DNA of 64,000 nucleotides from Sporolactobacillus shoreicorticis (GCF_024125445.1 NZ_JAMXWM010000009.1:62001-126000), one strand, 5' to 3'; positions 18,398-29,179 are shown, counted from the stretch's first letter. The notes: generated by a model from the letters alone, not told the origin. Numbers and translations are program-made.

Positions 18398-19174
18398 TTA
18401 TTCTCCCTTAATCCGATTCAACTCATAAAGAAATTTATCGTTAAGCACTTTAATATAGGTGCCTTTCATTCCGAGAGAACGTGATTCAATAACTCCTGCA
18501 CTCTCCAACTTTCTCAGCGCATTGACAATAACCGAGCGCGTGATGCCGACACGATCAGCAATTTTGCTTGCAACCAGCAAACCTTCCTTGCCGTCCAGTT
18601 CTTCAAAAATATGTTCAATAGCTTCAAGTTCACTGTACGACAATGAACCGATTGCCATTTGAACAATTGCCTTTTCACGAGCTTCTTCTTCAACCTCATC
18701 CGTTTTTTCTCTCAGAATTTCCATACCGACAACGGTTGCTCCATATTCGGCAAGAATCAGATCTTCATCTGTAAACGTTTCGTTAAGTCGAGAAAGAATC
18801 AATGTACCGAGCCTCTCTCCTCCACCGACAATCGGCACAACCGTTGTCAATCCATTTTCAAACAGATCTTTGTTTTCATCAGGGAATACACTGAATTCAC
18901 TGTTAACATCCAAATTCGGTGATGTCTGCGCTACCATAAAAAGATTTTGTGTATACGTATCCGGAAGCTGCCTGCTTTCAAACATCTTTTGCATGCGTTC
19001 GTTCTCAAATTCAAGTTTCAATGAAAGACCGAGTATTTTACCGCGACGACTAACCACAAATGTATTTGTTTGAATGACATCACGTAGTGTTTGCGCCATT
19101 TCATTAAAATCGACCTGTGTTTTTGTTCCTTGAAGCAGTTGATTAATTTTTCTAGTTTTTTCTAATAAAGTCAT
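18398..19174 (-). CDS. codY: GTP-sensing global regulator CodY
   Basis: CodY represses stationary-phase and nutrient-scavenging genes when GTP and branched-chain amino acids are plentiful. The 258-residue protein has an N-terminal GAF domain that binds Ile/Val/Leu (residues 1-155) and a C-terminal winged helix-turn-helix ([19 protein letters not shown]). Length matches the family. The start has AGGAGG upstream. In Bacillus codY is preceded by hslU; here a 447-bp gap and trmFO precede it. Confidence 0.98.
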   Translation of the reverse strand: MTLLEKTRKINQLLQGTKTQVDFNEMAQTLRDVIQTNTFVVSRRGKILGLSLKLEFENERMQKMFESRQLPDTYTQNLFMVAQTSPNLDVNSEFSVFPDENKDLFENGLTTVVPIVGGGERLGTLILSRLNETFTDEDLILAEYGATVVGMEILREKTDEVEEEAREKAIVQMAIGSLSYSELEAIEHIFEELDGKEGLLVASKIADRVGITRSVIVNALRKLESAGVIESRSLGMKGTYIKVLNDKFLYELNRIKGE

Positions 19175-19621
19175 CTTTATTCCTCCTGAGTAACGTAAAT
19201 TCTGGTTTATTAATAAACTGGTTGAGATTATGGCTTGTACAATGGTCAGAGATTCTATTGTTCACAAATTCGGCAAGACATCGCGTAAAAAAACGTAGTC
19301 AATTGCTTCGAACGGGCAAACTTAAACAATTTTCCCAAATTTGTATGTAACCTTCTCGTACCAATATTATCTGATATTGCTCGGGTACTTGCGAAGCCAT
19401 GTCGTTTGTTTGCAGTTTCGTCAGAATATTAAAACTTTATACATAATCACAATAAAGCTGAAATACGATTGACGAACATTCTATTGAGCATTCTTAATCA
19501 CAAATAGCTTTACTATTTGCAAATCTCGTCTCAAAACGATTGTTTTCAATCATCATTTCGTAAACACTGACAAATCCTGCCTATCTATGTTAGCACAAGG
19601 TATTTGAATTAGCAATAATAT
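19175..19621. other. 447-bp intergenic region upstream of codY
   Basis: No gene is seen. This is where xerC, hslV and hslU lie in Bacillus subtilis, and I find no recognisable fragments of them. Visible elements: a hairpin-forming repeat with GTACC ... GGTAC ends enclosing AATAT ... ATATT (19357-19387), and a CodY-box-like 15-mer at 19328-19342. The codY promoter must be here, but no convincing -35/-10 pair stands out. Confidence 0.5.
19328..19342. promoter_or_regulatory. Possible CodY box upstream of codY
   Basis: AATTTTCCCAAATTT matches 12 of 15 positions of the consensus AATTTTCWGAAAATT, with a perfect left half. It lies about 150 nt before the codY start, so it might mediate autoregulation. 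AT-rich sequence makes chance matches common. Confidence 0.35.
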
Positions 19622-20929
19622 TTACAATTTTATAATAACATCCCGGAGCAATTCCAAAGCTCTGGATGCATAGTGTTCCGCTCGCAGTTTCTTGTCTTTA
19701 ACTCGCTCGGTAAGTGGAGGAAGCAGTCCAAAATTGGCATTCATCGGTTGAAAATTCTTTGAACTTGTTGTTGTTATATAATGAGCCATGCTTCCAATTA
19801 CTGTTTCTTCTGGAAAAGTAACCGGATTCTTATCCAAATACAGCTTCGCTGCGTTTATTCCGGCGATTAACCCTGATGCAGCAGACTCAACATAACCCTC
19901 GACACCGGTCATCTGACCGGCAAAAAACAGATCATCTCTCGCCTTCGTTTGATAAGTAGGTTCAAGCAGCAACGGCGCGTTCAAAAAAGTATTACGATGC
20001 ATTACGCCATAACGAACGATCTCTGCGTGCTCCAACCCTAGAATCATTTGGAATACTCGCTTCTGCTCTCCCCATTTTAAATGCGTTTGGAAACCGACCA
20101 TGTTGAAAAGTGAGCCGGTTGTGTTGTCTTGGCGAAGCTGCACCACAGCAAAGGGTCTTTTCCCGGTTCTCGGATCTTCAAGACCGACCGGTTTCAGCGG
20201 ACCGAATAAAAGTGTTTTTGCACCTCGGCGCGCCATGACTTCAATCGGCATACATCCGCTAAAGTAGTTCTCTTTTTCAAATTCCTTCAACGGAGCCGTC
20301 TCTGCCGTCACCAATGCGTGAAAAAAAGCATCAAATTCCTCTTTATTCATTGGACAATTTAAGTAAGCGGCATCGCCTTTGTCATATCTGGATTTCAAAT
20401 ATACGGTCTCACGATCAATCGTCTCTCCCAAAATAATCGGAGCAGCCGCATCGTAAAAATAAAAATACTTTTCACCCGTTAACCGTTGAATACTTGCCGA
20501 CAATTTATCGGACGTAAGCGGACCAGTTGCAATAATCGTGATTCCCTCAGGGATTGATTCGGCTTCTTCCCCCACGACAGTCACATTTGGCATTTCTTTA
20601 AGCGTCCTCGTGATCATTCCTGAAAAATCATGACGATCAACTGCGAGTGCACCGCCGGCAGGGACGGATGCCGTATCCGCAGCCTTCATAACTAATGAAT
20701 CCAGATGACGCATTTCTTCCTTTAAGATGCCGACTGCATTGGTTATACTGTTTGATCGAAGCGAGTTGGTACACACTAGCTCCGCAAATTGGCCAGTATG
20801 ATGCGCAGCTGTCTGTTTTTCGGGCCGCATTTCAAACAAAGTTACAGGTAACCCGCGCTTGGCGATTTGCCAAGCAGCCTCGCTGCCGGCGAGTCCCGCC
20901 CCAATAACATTTACTGCCTTTCTCGCCAT
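19622..20929 (-). CDS. trmFO: tRNA (uracil-54) methyltransferase TrmFO
   Basis: Folate- and FAD-dependent enzyme that makes ribothymidine at tRNA position 54. The FAD-binding motif [17 protein letters not shown] lies at the N-terminus, followed by [14 protein letters not shown] and CTNSLRSNS, which are specific to the TrmFO (Gid) family. A second conserved region reads [18 protein letters not shown]. Start ATG at 20929 has GAGGA upstream. About 435 residues. Next to topA, as in Bacillus. Confidence 0.98.
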   Translation of the reverse strand: MARKAVNVIGAGLAGSEAAWQIAKRGLPVTLFEMRPEKQTAAHHTGQFAELVCTNSLRSNSITNAVGILKEEMRHLDSLVMKAADTASVPAGGALAVDRHDFSGMITRTLKEMPNVTVVGEEAESIPEGITIIATGPLTSDKLSASIQRLTGEKYFYFYDAAAPIILGETIDRETVYLKSRYDKGDAAYLNCPMNKEEFDAFFHALVTAETAPLKEFEKENYFSGCMPIEVMARRGAKTLLFGPLKPVGLEDPRTGKRPFAVVQLRQDNTTGSLFNMVGFQTHLKWGEQKRVFQMILGLEHAEIVRYGVMHRNTFLNAPLLLEPTYQTKARDDLFFAGQMTGVEGYVESAASGLIAGINAAKLYLDKNPVTFPEETVIGSMAHYITTTSSKNFQPMNANFGLLPPLTERVKDKKLRAEHYASRALELLRDVIIKL

Positions 20930-20970
20930 CACTTTTCCTCATTTCTTTCAATCAGTCACACAGTCACAAT

Positions 20971-23055
20971 TTATTGTGTCACTTCTTTATAGTCACATTT
21001 CGGACATTCGACTGTTTTGCCATTCTTTGTTTTCTTCTCTACCAAATAAGAATTGCATTTCGGACACTTACGTTGAATCGGCTTATCCCATGATACGAAA
21101 TCACACTCAGGATACCGATCACAGCCATAGAAAATACGGTGCTTCTTGCTTCGCCTTTCAACGACTTCGCCAACGCCGCACTTCGGACATGGCACACCGG
21201 TCTTTTTTAAGATCGGTTTTGTATTGCGGCATTCAGGAAAATTGGAACAAGCCAAAAATTTGCCGAATCTTCCCATTTTATACACCATTTCATGACCGCA
21301 TTTTTCACACTTTATCCCTGCCGGTTCATCCTTAATGGATACAGATTCCATTTCTTTTTCCGCTGTTGACAGCCGTTTCGAGAAGTCTTGATAGAAATGA
21401 TCAATCAAAGTGATCCAATTTCTCTTTCCTTCTTCAACTTCATCCAAATCGGTTTCCATCTGTGCAGTGAAGTCAATATTAATGATTTCCGGAAAGAATT
21501 CAACAATCAGTTTCAGTACGACTTCACCGAGCTCTGTTGGTACGAAACGTTTGGCGTCCATCGTGACATAGTTACGCCTTTGAATCGTATCAATCGTCGG
21601 CGCATAGGTTGACGGACGCCCGATGCCGATTTCTTCCATCGATTTGACAAGTGTTGCTTCAGTGTACCTAGGCGGCGGCTGCGTAAAATGCTGTTTCGGA
21701 TCAGTCTGGTCTTGAATCGCAATCATTCCATTTTCAAGATCGGGCAAATAGTTTTCTTTGGATACTGCATCTGCTTTCTTTTGATCATCGCTGCCTTCAA
21801 TATAGACTTTCATAAAACCTTGGAATTTAATTTTTGAGCCCGATGCGCGAAAAACAACTGTATTCTGTTCCAGATCCGCACGCACTGTATCAAGTACTGC
21901 CGGAGCCATTTGACTCGCAACGAACCGTTCCCAAATAAGTTTATAGAGTTTATATTGATCGCGGCTCAAATAATCTTTAATTTCTTTTGGCTGTCGCAAT
22001 ACAGATGTCGGCCGAACGCCTTCATGAGCATCTTGCGTTGTTTCCGTTTTTTTCGCCCTTTGCGGGTTGCTATTATAGTATTTTTCACCATAATTTTCAA
22101 CAATAAAGCCTTTCGCTTCTGCTCTGGCGACATCAGAAATTCGTGTTGAATCCGTTCTCATATAAGTAATTAATCCGGTACTGCCGTGTTTGCCCAGTGC
22201 AATGCCTTCATAAAGCTGCTGGGCAATCATCATCGTTTTTCTGGCTCTGAAGTTCAGCTTTCGTGCGGCTTCCTGCTGCAGTGAGGACGTGATAAACGGT
22301 ACAACAGGATACCTCAAGCGTTCTTTCTTTTGAACATTTTTTACAGAAAAACGATCACTGGTTAGTTTTTCAAGCACACCCTTAACATCTGACTCATTCT
22401 TAAGCGCTTGCTTTTTTCCGTCAACGCCATAAAATGCGGCCTCAAAGATTGCATCTTCAACATGGAATTTACTGCTGATTGTCCAATATTCTTCAGGGGC
22501 GAACGCCTTTATTTCTTTTTCACGTTCAATAATCATCCGCAGCGCTACAGACTGTACCCTGCCGGCACTTAATCCCTTTTTAACTTTTTTCCAAAGAAGC
22601 GGACTAATGTTATAACCGACAAGTCGATCAAGAACACGTCTCGCCTGTTGTGCATCGACTAGATCCATATTAATTTTTCTCGGCATCTTAAAGGCTTCTT
22701 TTATCGCTGGTTTCGTAATTTCATTAAATACGACTCGACAAGCCGAATGATCATCGATATCAAGACTATGAGCCAAGTGCCAGGCAATCGCTTCTCCTTC
22801 ACGATCGGGGTCGGCTGCGAGATATACTTTTTTTGCTTTTTTTGCTGCGCTTTTTAACTCTTTCAAAACGGGGCCTTTTCCCCGTATTGTGATATAACGA
22901 GGCTTGAAATTGTCCTCGACATCAATGCCCATCTGACTTTTAGGAAGGTCGCGAACATGCCCCATTGATGCCTTGACTTCGAATTTAGAACCAAGGTAAC
23001 GCTTTATTGTTTTTGCTTTAGCGGGAGATTCCACAATGACTAAATAATCATTCAT
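20971..23055 (-). CDS. topA: DNA topoisomerase I
   Basis: Type IA topoisomerase that relaxes negative supercoils. The 694-residue protein has an N-terminal TOPRIM domain ([13 protein letters not shown]), the active-site Tyr within [14 protein letters not shown], and three C-terminal zinc-binding units ([24 protein letters not shown] with later Cys pairs). Length and domain order match Bacillus TopA. Upstream neighbour dprA is canonical. Confidence 0.98.
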   Translation of the reverse strand: MNDYLVIVESPAKAKTIKRYLGSKFEVKASMGHVRDLPKSQMGIDVEDNFKPRYITIRGKGPVLKELKSAAKKAKKVYLAADPDREGEAIAWHLAHSLDIDDHSACRVVFNEITKPAIKEAFKMPRKINMDLVDAQQARRVLDRLVGYNISPLLWKKVKKGLSAGRVQSVALRMIIEREKEIKAFAPEEYWTISSKFHVEDAIFEAAFYGVDGKKQALKNESDVKGVLEKLTSDRFSVKNVQKKERLRYPVVPFITSSLQQEAARKLNFRARKTMMIAQQLYEGIALGKHGSTGLITYMRTDSTRISDVARAEAKGFIVENYGEKYYNSNPQRAKKTETTQDAHEGVRPTSVLRQPKEIKDYLSRDQYKLYKLIWERFVASQMAPAVLDTVRADLEQNTVVFRASGSKIKFQGFMKVYIEGSDDQKKADAVSKENYLPDLENGMIAIQDQTDPKQHFTQPPPRYTEATLVKSMEEIGIGRPSTYAPTIDTIQRRNYVTMDAKRFVPTELGEVVLKLIVEFFPEIINIDFTAQMETDLDEVEEGKRNWITLIDHFYQDFSKRLSTAEKEMESVSIKDEPAGIKCEKCGHEMVYKMGRFGKFLACSNFPECRNTKPILKKTGVPCPKCGVGEVVERRSKKHRIFYGCDRYPECDFVSWDKPIQRKCPKCNSYLVEKKTKNGKTVECPKCDYKEVTQ

Positions 23056-23194
23056 GTTGTTTTCTCCCCCTTTCTGTGAATATTCAAATCTTCACTAATC
23101 TTAATGATTGATCAGAGCTTTGTCAAACTTAATAAATATAATTTCCGAAAAACAATTTGTTTTTTGGGGGGACTTCTCCTTAAAAGTAAGGACA

Positions 23195-24070
23195 TTATTG
23201 ATCCCAATTCAGTTCATGAACAATATCCTGCCAATCACACACCAGTTTAGCGCCCTGTTGTATAAGACGATTCGTACCGCTGCTTGTCGCATTTAAAATT
23301 GAACCGGGGATTGCAAATACTTCGCGTCCTTGCTCCAATGCCTGATCCGCAGTGATCAGCGATCCGCTCCGTTCCTGCGCTTCAATGACTAAAGTTCCCA
23401 GACTCATGCCGCTGATAATACGATTTCGTTCCGGAAAACGCCATCGTTCAGGAGGAGCGGGCGGAGGGTATTCACTTATAACAAGCTGTGCATTGCACAG
23501 CTGCCGATACAATCCACAGTGCTGACGCGGATAAGGGCGCTGCAATCCAGATCCCAGTACGGCAATCGTACGGCCTTCTAAGGCAAACCGATGCGCCATG
23601 CCGTCGATGCCCATGGCCATGCCGCTGACGATCGTCCATCCATTTCGATTCAAAGGCTCAATGATCTGTTTCGTAATTCTGCCGGCTTCACTGCTTGGAT
23701 GTCGCGTGCCCACAATACTTATCATTTTCTTTTCATTTAAAAGTGAGAGTTTGCCCTTTCCGTAGATTAAGTAAGGAGGATCGTATACATTTTTCAGCAA
23801 TGGGGGATAGAGTGGATGATGAAAAGGTATCGGCGTGATCTGCTCGTCATGATAAATATCTAATAATTTCATTGAATCTATCGCCCGACGGTCATCCATA
23901 AAGAGCTTTGCCATGCTTGAGGAAAGTCGAAACAATGTTTGCAGTTCAGTCAACGAATAGGCCTGTATATCACTCAAATCGGGATCCATCCGAATCATTT
24001 GCCATACTGTTCTTCTTCCGATGCCACGGCAGTGATTAAGCAATACCAATTTAAGTGTAAGAGAGTCCAT
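23195..24070 (-). CDS. dprA: DNA-processing protein DprA (Smf)
   Basis: DprA protects incoming single-stranded DNA in transformation and loads RecA. The 291-residue protein has an N-terminal helix-hairpin-like region, then a Rossmann-like core with SIVGTRHPSSEAG, SGMAMGIDGMAHRFAL, AVLGSGL, SEYPPP and RNRIISGMS. GSLITADQALEQGREVFA follows. Length is near that of Bacillus Smf. Presence of this gene alone does not prove competence. Confidence 0.97.
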   Translation of the reverse strand: MDSLTLKLVLLNHCRGIGRRTVWQMIRMDPDLSDIQAYSLTELQTLFRLSSSMAKLFMDDRRAIDSMKLLDIYHDEQITPIPFHHPLYPPLLKNVYDPPYLIYGKGKLSLLNEKKMISIVGTRHPSSEAGRITKQIIEPLNRNGWTIVSGMAMGIDGMAHRFALEGRTIAVLGSGLQRPYPRQHCGLYRQLCNAQLVISEYPPPAPPERWRFPERNRIISGMSLGTLVIEAQERSGSLITADQALEQGREVFAIPGSILNATSSGTNRLIQQGAKLVCDWQDIVHELNWDQ

Positions 24071-24293
24071 TGGCGCACCTTCTTCACAATATTTAATTGA
24101 TTTAAGATAAGCATTTCGGATAACGGAATAATGCCAAAAAGAAAGGAGACTGCATTGCTGTAATTAAAGAAGAGGAGTGAGAGAAGTCCAAGGGGCTCAT
24201 GAACAATGACAAACAACAGATCTAACAAAACCAACAGAAAAATAATTTCATTAATTCTCAGCCAGTAACAAAAATATTATAACAAGGCTAAGT

Positions 24294-24578
24294 TTACTTA
24301 CGCGTTTTTTTTTCTGCCTGCTCATCAATAGTATAGATAAATGCAAAAATTTCCGCAACAGTTTGGTAGAGTTCCTGAGGGATCATTTGGTTTAAATCAA
24401 GTTTTCCCAGCATCGAAACAAGCGCCGGATCTTGCTGAATAGGTATGTCATGTTTCCTTGCCTGATCAATAATACGCTGTGCAATCTCTCCTTCCCCTTT
24501 TGCTGAAACATGAGGTGCTTGATCAGATCCGTTGATATAAGTTAAAGCAACTGCTTTTTTTCTTTTCTCAGAAGTCAT
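24294..24578 (-). CDS. ylqH: FlhB C-terminal-like protein YlqH
   Basis: A 94-residue protein equivalent to the cytoplasmic C-terminal domain of FlhB without membrane segments. VALTYINGSDQAPHVSAKGEGEIAQ resembles the region after the FlhB cleavage site, and IPQELYQTVAEIFAFIYTID resembles the FlhB C-terminus. Such YlqH/FhlB proteins are encoded beside YlqG in Bacillales and may modulate export switching. It follows ylqG by 2 nt. Confidence 0.9.
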   Translation of the reverse strand: MTSEKRKKAVALTYINGSDQAPHVSAKGEGEIAQRIIDQARKHDIPIQQDPALVSMLGKLDLNQMIPQELYQTVAEIFAFIYTIDEQAEKKTRK

Positions 24579-24580
24579 GA

Positions 24581-26095
24581 CTACACTTTCACATCCATTC
24601 TGTAATCGGTTTGGGTAAGCGGGGTCACAGCCTTCTTCATTAGATTGGAATCAATCTTTTCTGTTTGCGTAAGCGAAAGAAGCTGATAGCCCGCTTTCGA
24701 CAGCCGTTCTCTCAAAGCAGACTCACCAGATGCCAGCAATGAGCGCAGATCGGCCTTACTGTTCTGCACATTTAATGTCACAGAACGATTTTGCACATGG
24801 ATAGTCACTAACGTCTCCTTTAAATGGGTCAATTCAAGCCAGAGCACGATCGTGCAAAAATTGGGATCGATCGTCCCTTTTCTATCTCTTTTTCCTTCCC
24901 AGTAGACAGATACGTTAGTGAGCGCTTTCTGAAAGGGAATGGGGATCTGCAATGAAAATTGAGCAACATATGGGTCGGCAGACGCCATCTGCAATTGCTC
25001 ACCAGTAATTTTCTGAACGACCTCCTGAGCTGCTTTTCGCAGCGCATAGGGGGCATCCGAATCCTGAATTACAGCAAGCAGGTGGCCCTTTAGCGTTTCT
25101 GGCTGTCTTTCAGACCCAGAATCATTTTTCATCCATTCACTGATCTGGAATTCATAATCAAACCCCAGTTGTTTTAAGGTATCGAAAAGAAGATTTTTAG
25201 TGTCCGTTCCGGCTAATCGGTCATTCAAATTTGGAATCCGTTCAAGTACAAAATTTCGGAACGCATCACGAAACGTCTGAGGAGAAGCGTTTATTTTCAA
25301 TTCCTTCATTAAATGAGTCATATCCTTGAGTGACATCGGACTTGTCATAAATTCCTTAATTGCTTTTTGAGCCGCATTTGAATGGACAGATGTCTGATCC
25401 GCTATAAATGATTGAAATAATTTTTCTCTTTTTCCATCACTAATTTGTTGATAAAGCTGTGCAAAATGATTTCCGTCTTTCGGCACTGCAAAATTGCTCA
25501 ATGCATTTTTCAATCGTTCTACAGAAGGAGTTTGAGTACCAGAGCGCTGAATTTCCTGGACCATTGTGTCAAGCTTCGAACTGATTGAATCGGAATTTTG
25601 CAACTCTTTCGCGATTTTAAAGAAAGATTCGGTCAATGGAATCCGACGGTTCATCATCCAGCGAATTGTTTGCATATCTCCAGAAAAATCACTGCTCATT
25701 TTCAGCAATGATTTTGCTTGAAGAAGCGATTCGCGCGTGAGCAGATCACCATGATCAAGAAAAGTTTGAGCAATTTTTCTGCTCAATGCGTCTTCTTTTA
25801 ATTGGAGTGCATGAAAAACATCATCGATCATATTGGGTGAACGATCGGCCTGTTTTCGTTCGATCAGTTTTGCAATGAGCGGACTGTTACCTTGCTTGAT
25901 TTGAAATAAATAATCTTGACCAACTTTCAATGGCGGATCAGCAGAAGCAATTTTAGCAACAACTTGTTTTGTGCCAAGGCGAACAAGAGCAGTCCGATCA
26001 GGAAGCAAATCAAGAACCTTCCCCCGCAAAATCTGCTCCGGTGCATAAGTACCGATGATTTGGCTCTGATTAATCGCATAGGGCTGAAAGTTCAC
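24581..26095 (-). CDS. ylqG: YlqG-like protein, FliK-like C-terminus
   Basis: Protein of 504 residues without membrane segments, equivalent in position to Bacillus ylqG. The N-terminal part contains an ILRGKVLDLLPDRTALVRLG beta-rich stretch. The C-terminal 120 residues contain TIVLWLELTHLKETLVTIHV, resembling the FliK hook-length-control domain. Co-directional with ylqH (FlhB-like), which makes a FliK/FlhB-like pair outside the main flagellar operon. Function is unproven. Confidence 0.82.
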   Translation of the reverse strand: MNFQPYAINQSQIIGTYAPEQILRGKVLDLLPDRTALVRLGTKQVVAKIASADPPLKVGQDYLFQIKQGNSPLIAKLIERKQADRSPNMIDDVFHALQLKEDALSRKIAQTFLDHGDLLTRESLLQAKSLLKMSSDFSGDMQTIRWMMNRRIPLTESFFKIAKELQNSDSISSKLDTMVQEIQRSGTQTPSVERLKNALSNFAVPKDGNHFAQLYQQISDGKREKLFQSFIADQTSVHSNAAQKAIKEFMTSPMSLKDMTHLMKELKINASPQTFRDAFRNFVLERIPNLNDRLAGTDTKNLLFDTLKQLGFDYEFQISEWMKNDSGSERQPETLKGHLLAVIQDSDAPYALRKAAQEVVQKITGEQLQMASADPYVAQFSLQIPIPFQKALTNVSVYWEGKRDRKGTIDPNFCTIVLWLELTHLKETLVTIHVQNRSVTLNVQNSKADLRSLLASGESALRERLSKAGYQLLSLTQTEKIDSNLMKKAVTPLTQTDYRMDVKV

Positions 26096-26119
26096 AGGAA
26101 CACCTTCTTATGCATCTTC

Positions 26120-26881
26120 TCAGGGTTTTAACGGTGCGAACGTCATGCGATGCTCCGGGCAGGTACCCAATCGCTCGATTGCCTGCAAATGCGCCTGAGT
26201 TCCATAACCCTTGTGTTTGGAGAAATCATACCCTGGGTAAATTCGATCTAAATCACACATCAGCCGATCACGAGTCACTTTTGCCAGAATCGATGCAGCG
26301 GCAATTGAGTTACTGCGCGCGTCTCCTTTAATGAGTGAGGTTTGAGGTATATCAAGCGGCAATTCCATCGCGTCAATCAGCAGATGATCCGGAACCCTGT
26401 CCATTTTTTCGATCGCAAGAATCATTGCTTTTTTAGCAGCTTGATAGATATTGATCTTATCAATTTCGTGAGCTGAAACAATGCCCACACCAAATGCGTC
26501 CGCTGACTCGCAAATACGCTCATAAAGATACTCACGTTTCCCGACTGACAATTGCTTGGAATCATTAATCCCGGGAATCATTGCATCCGACTTTAATACA
26601 ACACAAGCTGCTACAACAGGCCCTGCCAGCGGTCCTCTCCCCGCCTCATCAATACCTGCGATACATCTCGCTCCTTCATTTTTCAGTTCATCTTCAAAGC
26701 GATTCATTTGATGATATTTCACTATAAGCTTTTGAAAGTAAGCTTTTCGTTCTTCCCATTTACGAAGCAAGCGGCGAACGCCTATTCGCGCATCCGATTT
26801 AAGCAGCTGCATTTCTTGTTCAGACAACTCATTCTTTTCAGACAATCTCTCTTTAATTTCTGCAATCGTCGTTCGTTTCAT
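26120..26881 (-). CDS. rnhB: Ribonuclease HII
   Basis: Cleaves RNA in RNA-DNA hybrids, including single ribonucleotides in DNA. The 253-residue protein has an N-terminal extension typical of Bacillus RnhB, then catalytic Asp-Glu in GIDEAGRGPLAGP, VVLKSDAMIPGINDSKQLS, an Asp in LLIDAMELPL and the SIAAASILAKVTRD block. All four acidic catalytic positions appear present. It lies between rbgA and ylqG as in Bacillus. Confidence 0.97.
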   Translation of the reverse strand: MKRTTIAEIKERLSEKNELSEQEMQLLKSDARIGVRRLLRKWEERKAYFQKLIVKYHQMNRFEDELKNEGARCIAGIDEAGRGPLAGPVVAACVVLKSDAMIPGINDSKQLSVGKREYLYERICESADAFGVGIVSAHEIDKINIYQAAKKAMILAIEKMDRVPDHLLIDAMELPLDIPQTSLIKGDARSNSIAAASILAKVTRDRLMCDLDRIYPGYDFSKHKGYGTQAHLQAIERLGTCPEHRMTFAPLKP

Positions 26882-26950
26882 TATCCGTTTCCCCTGTTAG
26901 TATTTATATCGGCAAAGCTTAATTAATGTTTACTTTCTGGTCGATTCAGG

Positions 26951-27826
26951 TCACTGCGGCCACTCAAGAGTGAGCGAACCGAGTTTCTGACTGCGATAAT
27001 CACGAATAATAATTTCCGAAACACGATCATAGTCAATGAATCCACCGCTCATCAAGCAGCCTCTTTTCCTGCCGATCTCATCGAAAAGGTCGATCAGCGT
27101 TTGCTGATCCGCTTCCGTTCCATTCAATTTGGGGAGTTTTTCTATTTGATAGCGATTGGTCAGTGAGCTTTGGTAGTGTTGCAGCATGGTTTTTAACAAA
27201 AACAGCGCAATTTCTTGAAAATCAAGCAATTCTTCTTTAATCGCTCCCGTTGCGGCAAGACACAGGCCGACACGAGGATCATCAAACTTCGGCCAAAGAA
27301 TACCCGGTGTATCCAATAGTTCCATTGTCATGCCAACCTTGATCCATTGCTGAGCTTTTGTTATTCCTGGCCGGTCACCGATTTTTGCAATTTTCTTCCC
27401 GGCCAGCCGATTAATCAGTGTTGATTTGCCGACATTAGGAATACCCAATATTAATGCGCGATCTGCGTGCGGACGAAAGCCTTTGTCCTCCAGTTTACGT
27501 CGCCGTTCCGCCGTCAAATGATGCACCGCATCAGGCAATGTTGAAACTCCTTGTCCGGTTTGGCTGTTAACAAGATGGACTTTCACTCCCTCGCTTTCAA
27601 ACGTATCTTTCCAATCTGCTGTTGCCTGACGATCCGCCATATCTATTTTATTCATAACGAGAAGTCTCGGCTTGCCGGATGATATTTCTTCAACAAGCGG
27701 GTTTCTTGACGATGCGGGAATTCTGCTGTCAACAAGTTCAATCACAACATCAATTTGCTTCATTTTTTCGATCATTTGACGCTTAGCTTTCGCCATATGC
27801 CCCGGATACCATTGAATATTAGCCAT
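26951..27826 (-). CDS. rbgA: Ribosome biogenesis GTPase RbgA (YlqF)
   Basis: Circularly permuted GTPase needed for late 50S assembly. The G4 motif NKID (residues about 59-62) precedes G1 (GIPNVGKSTLINRL) and G3 (LDTPGILWP), the order diagnostic for this family. A C-terminal helical domain follows. 291 residues. In Bacillus rplS lies upstream; here an integrase gene begins 87 nt away, so an element has inserted between rplS and rbgA or just upstream. Confidence 0.97.
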   Translation of the reverse strand: MANIQWYPGHMAKAKRQMIEKMKQIDVVIELVDSRIPASSRNPLVEEISSGKPRLLVMNKIDMADRQATADWKDTFESEGVKVHLVNSQTGQGVSTLPDAVHHLTAERRRKLEDKGFRPHADRALILGIPNVGKSTLINRLAGKKIAKIGDRPGITKAQQWIKVGMTMELLDTPGILWPKFDDPRVGLCLAATGAIKEELLDFQEIALFLLKTMLQHYQSSLTNRYQIEKLPKLNGTEADQQTLIDLFDEIGRKRGCLMSGGFIDYDRVSEIIIRDYRSQKLGSLTLEWPQ

Positions 27827-27882
27827 TCTTATAACTCCTTTAATAACAAGGCCTCACGAGCCTATCATTTTTATTTCTTCTG

Positions 27883-27903
27883 TTTTTGGGCAATTTTTGG
27901 GCA
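27883..27903. repeat. Tandem 10-bp repeats between integrase and rbgA, putative attachment-site arms
   Basis: TTTTTGGGCA occurs twice, at 27883-27892 and 27894-27903, just downstream of the integrase stop. Short direct repeats at this place are typical integrase arm-binding sites next to attL/attR. A small inverted repeat AGGC ... GCCT (27849-27863) lies nearer to rbgA and could be part of the crossover region. The matching far end was not found in the window. Confidence 0.45.
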
Positions 27904-27913
27904 AAAGTCATTT

Positions 27914-29179
27914 TTAAGCCAAACTAGCCAAACCTTTGCTTATACCCATGTGCTCGATGAAGCGATTTATTGCTTCAACTGATTTTTCTTGTGAAGCACT
28001 CATTAAATGAGTGTAACCATTTGTCGTTTCTTCCAGAACATGACCGACACGAGATTGAACTTCTTTAAGTGGCACAGTTGGGTCATTGCGCAGAACAGAA
28101 ATGTGAATATGGCGGAAACTATGAGGAACAGCATTTTTCGTCCATTCAAAACCATACTTTTCTTGGCACTCTGCTTGTAGAACCCTGTTCACCCGACCCA
28201 AGATTTCTCTAAAACTGTGAGAAGTAATTGGTGCTCCATATTCTGTTCTAAAAAGAAATTCAGACTTTCGAAAAGCCTCAAATGGAAAATTCTTCACATG
28301 CTCATCAAATTGCTTGTTTCGTTCAATCACTCTTATCAATGCCTGCATAACAAACTCAGGAAGTTGTTCCACTCGTTCGCCTGCCCCAGTCTTTGTGGTA
28401 TCAAGATAAAAATCATCTACTCTCAAATCATGGGCTTGTAAAGATTTATCAATCGTTACCAAGTGATTTTCAAAATCAATATCAGATTCAGTCAATGCAG
28501 AAGCTTCTCCGATACGACAACCAGTCCCAATCAGGAAAAGAGCTAAGTCATAATAATTTTGATTTCTACGCTTCCTAAGTTCAGCAAGTAAGACCTTCAC
28601 TTCACGCTCATCTAAAAACTTCATTTCAAGTCTTTTTTTCTTTGCCCGCTTTTCTTCGACAGTAGCGTTGAGTTTTACAACTCTTGATGGAGAAAATGGA
28701 ATAGCATTATGAAGAACACCATAATCAAAAATTTTATTCAACGTACATTTGATATGTTGCATAGTCGAATGAGTTGAATGATACTTTTCCCTATATCCAT
28801 TTAAGCAGTCTTGAATTAGTAATGGTGTGATTTTCTCCAAGAGAATATCATCAGCAAGCAATTCAGAAAGCCTATCAATTACAAGCTCCTCACGTTTCAC
28901 AGTTTGAGGCTTTACAGTCGTTCGCCAAACATTAAACCAAGATTCTTTCAATTCAAAGAACGTTTTCATTGATTGACCTTGAAATAAACCTTGCTTCTTT
29001 GAAATCAGCTCATCAATCTTGTCTTCCAACTCGCGCCCCGCTTGCTTTCTCGCGCGTACCGTATTCGCATGATAGACAACGGACGCACGCTTTGTTTTAT
29101 CTGTTAACGGGTCGATATAACGCTCTACTGCTACATAAAACGCCTTTCCATCTTTATTTCTTCTTTCTTCAAAATACAT
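27914..29179 (-). CDS. Site-specific tyrosine recombinase (integrase)
   Basis: Phage/ICE-type integrase of 421 residues. It has an arm-binding N-terminal domain, a SAM-like core-binding domain (residues about 60-165) and a catalytic domain with Arg in GTGCRIGEASAL, His-x-x-Arg in VPHSFRHIHIS, the second His in RVGHVLEET and the nucleophile Tyr in NGYTHLM. All catalytic residues are present, so it may be active. ATG at 29179 follows AAAGGATAAAAT. It lies at the boundary with rbgA, as expected for the end of an integrated element. Confidence 0.95.
   Translation of the reverse strand: MYFEERRNKDGKAFYVAVERYIDPLTDKTKRASVVYHANTVRARKQAGRELEDKIDELISKKQGLFQGQSMKTFFELKESWFNVWRTTVKPQTVKREELVIDRLSELLADDILLEKITPLLIQDCLNGYREKYHSTHSTMQHIKCTLNKIFDYGVLHNAIPFSPSRVVKLNATVEEKRAKKKRLEMKFLDEREVKVLLAELRKRRNQNYYDLALFLIGTGCRIGEASALTESDIDFENHLVTIDKSLQAHDLRVDDFYLDTTKTGAGERVEQLPEFVMQALIRVIERNKQFDEHVKNFPFEAFRKSEFLFRTEYGAPITSHSFREILGRVNRVLQAECQEKYGFEWTKNAVPHSFRHIHISVLRNDPTVPLKEVQSRVGHVLEETTNGYTHLMSASQEKSVEAINRFIEHMGISKGLASLA

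Noticed and set aside
23995-24234. 79-codon hydrophobic frame upstream of and overlapping dprA
   Set aside because: It overlaps the dprA start in another frame and has no start support; the gap is more likely non-coding.
24276-24304. TATAAT box between ylqH and dprA as a promoter for ylqH
   Set aside because: No -35 box at a proper distance, and on the minus strand it points away from dprA and overlaps the end of ylqH.
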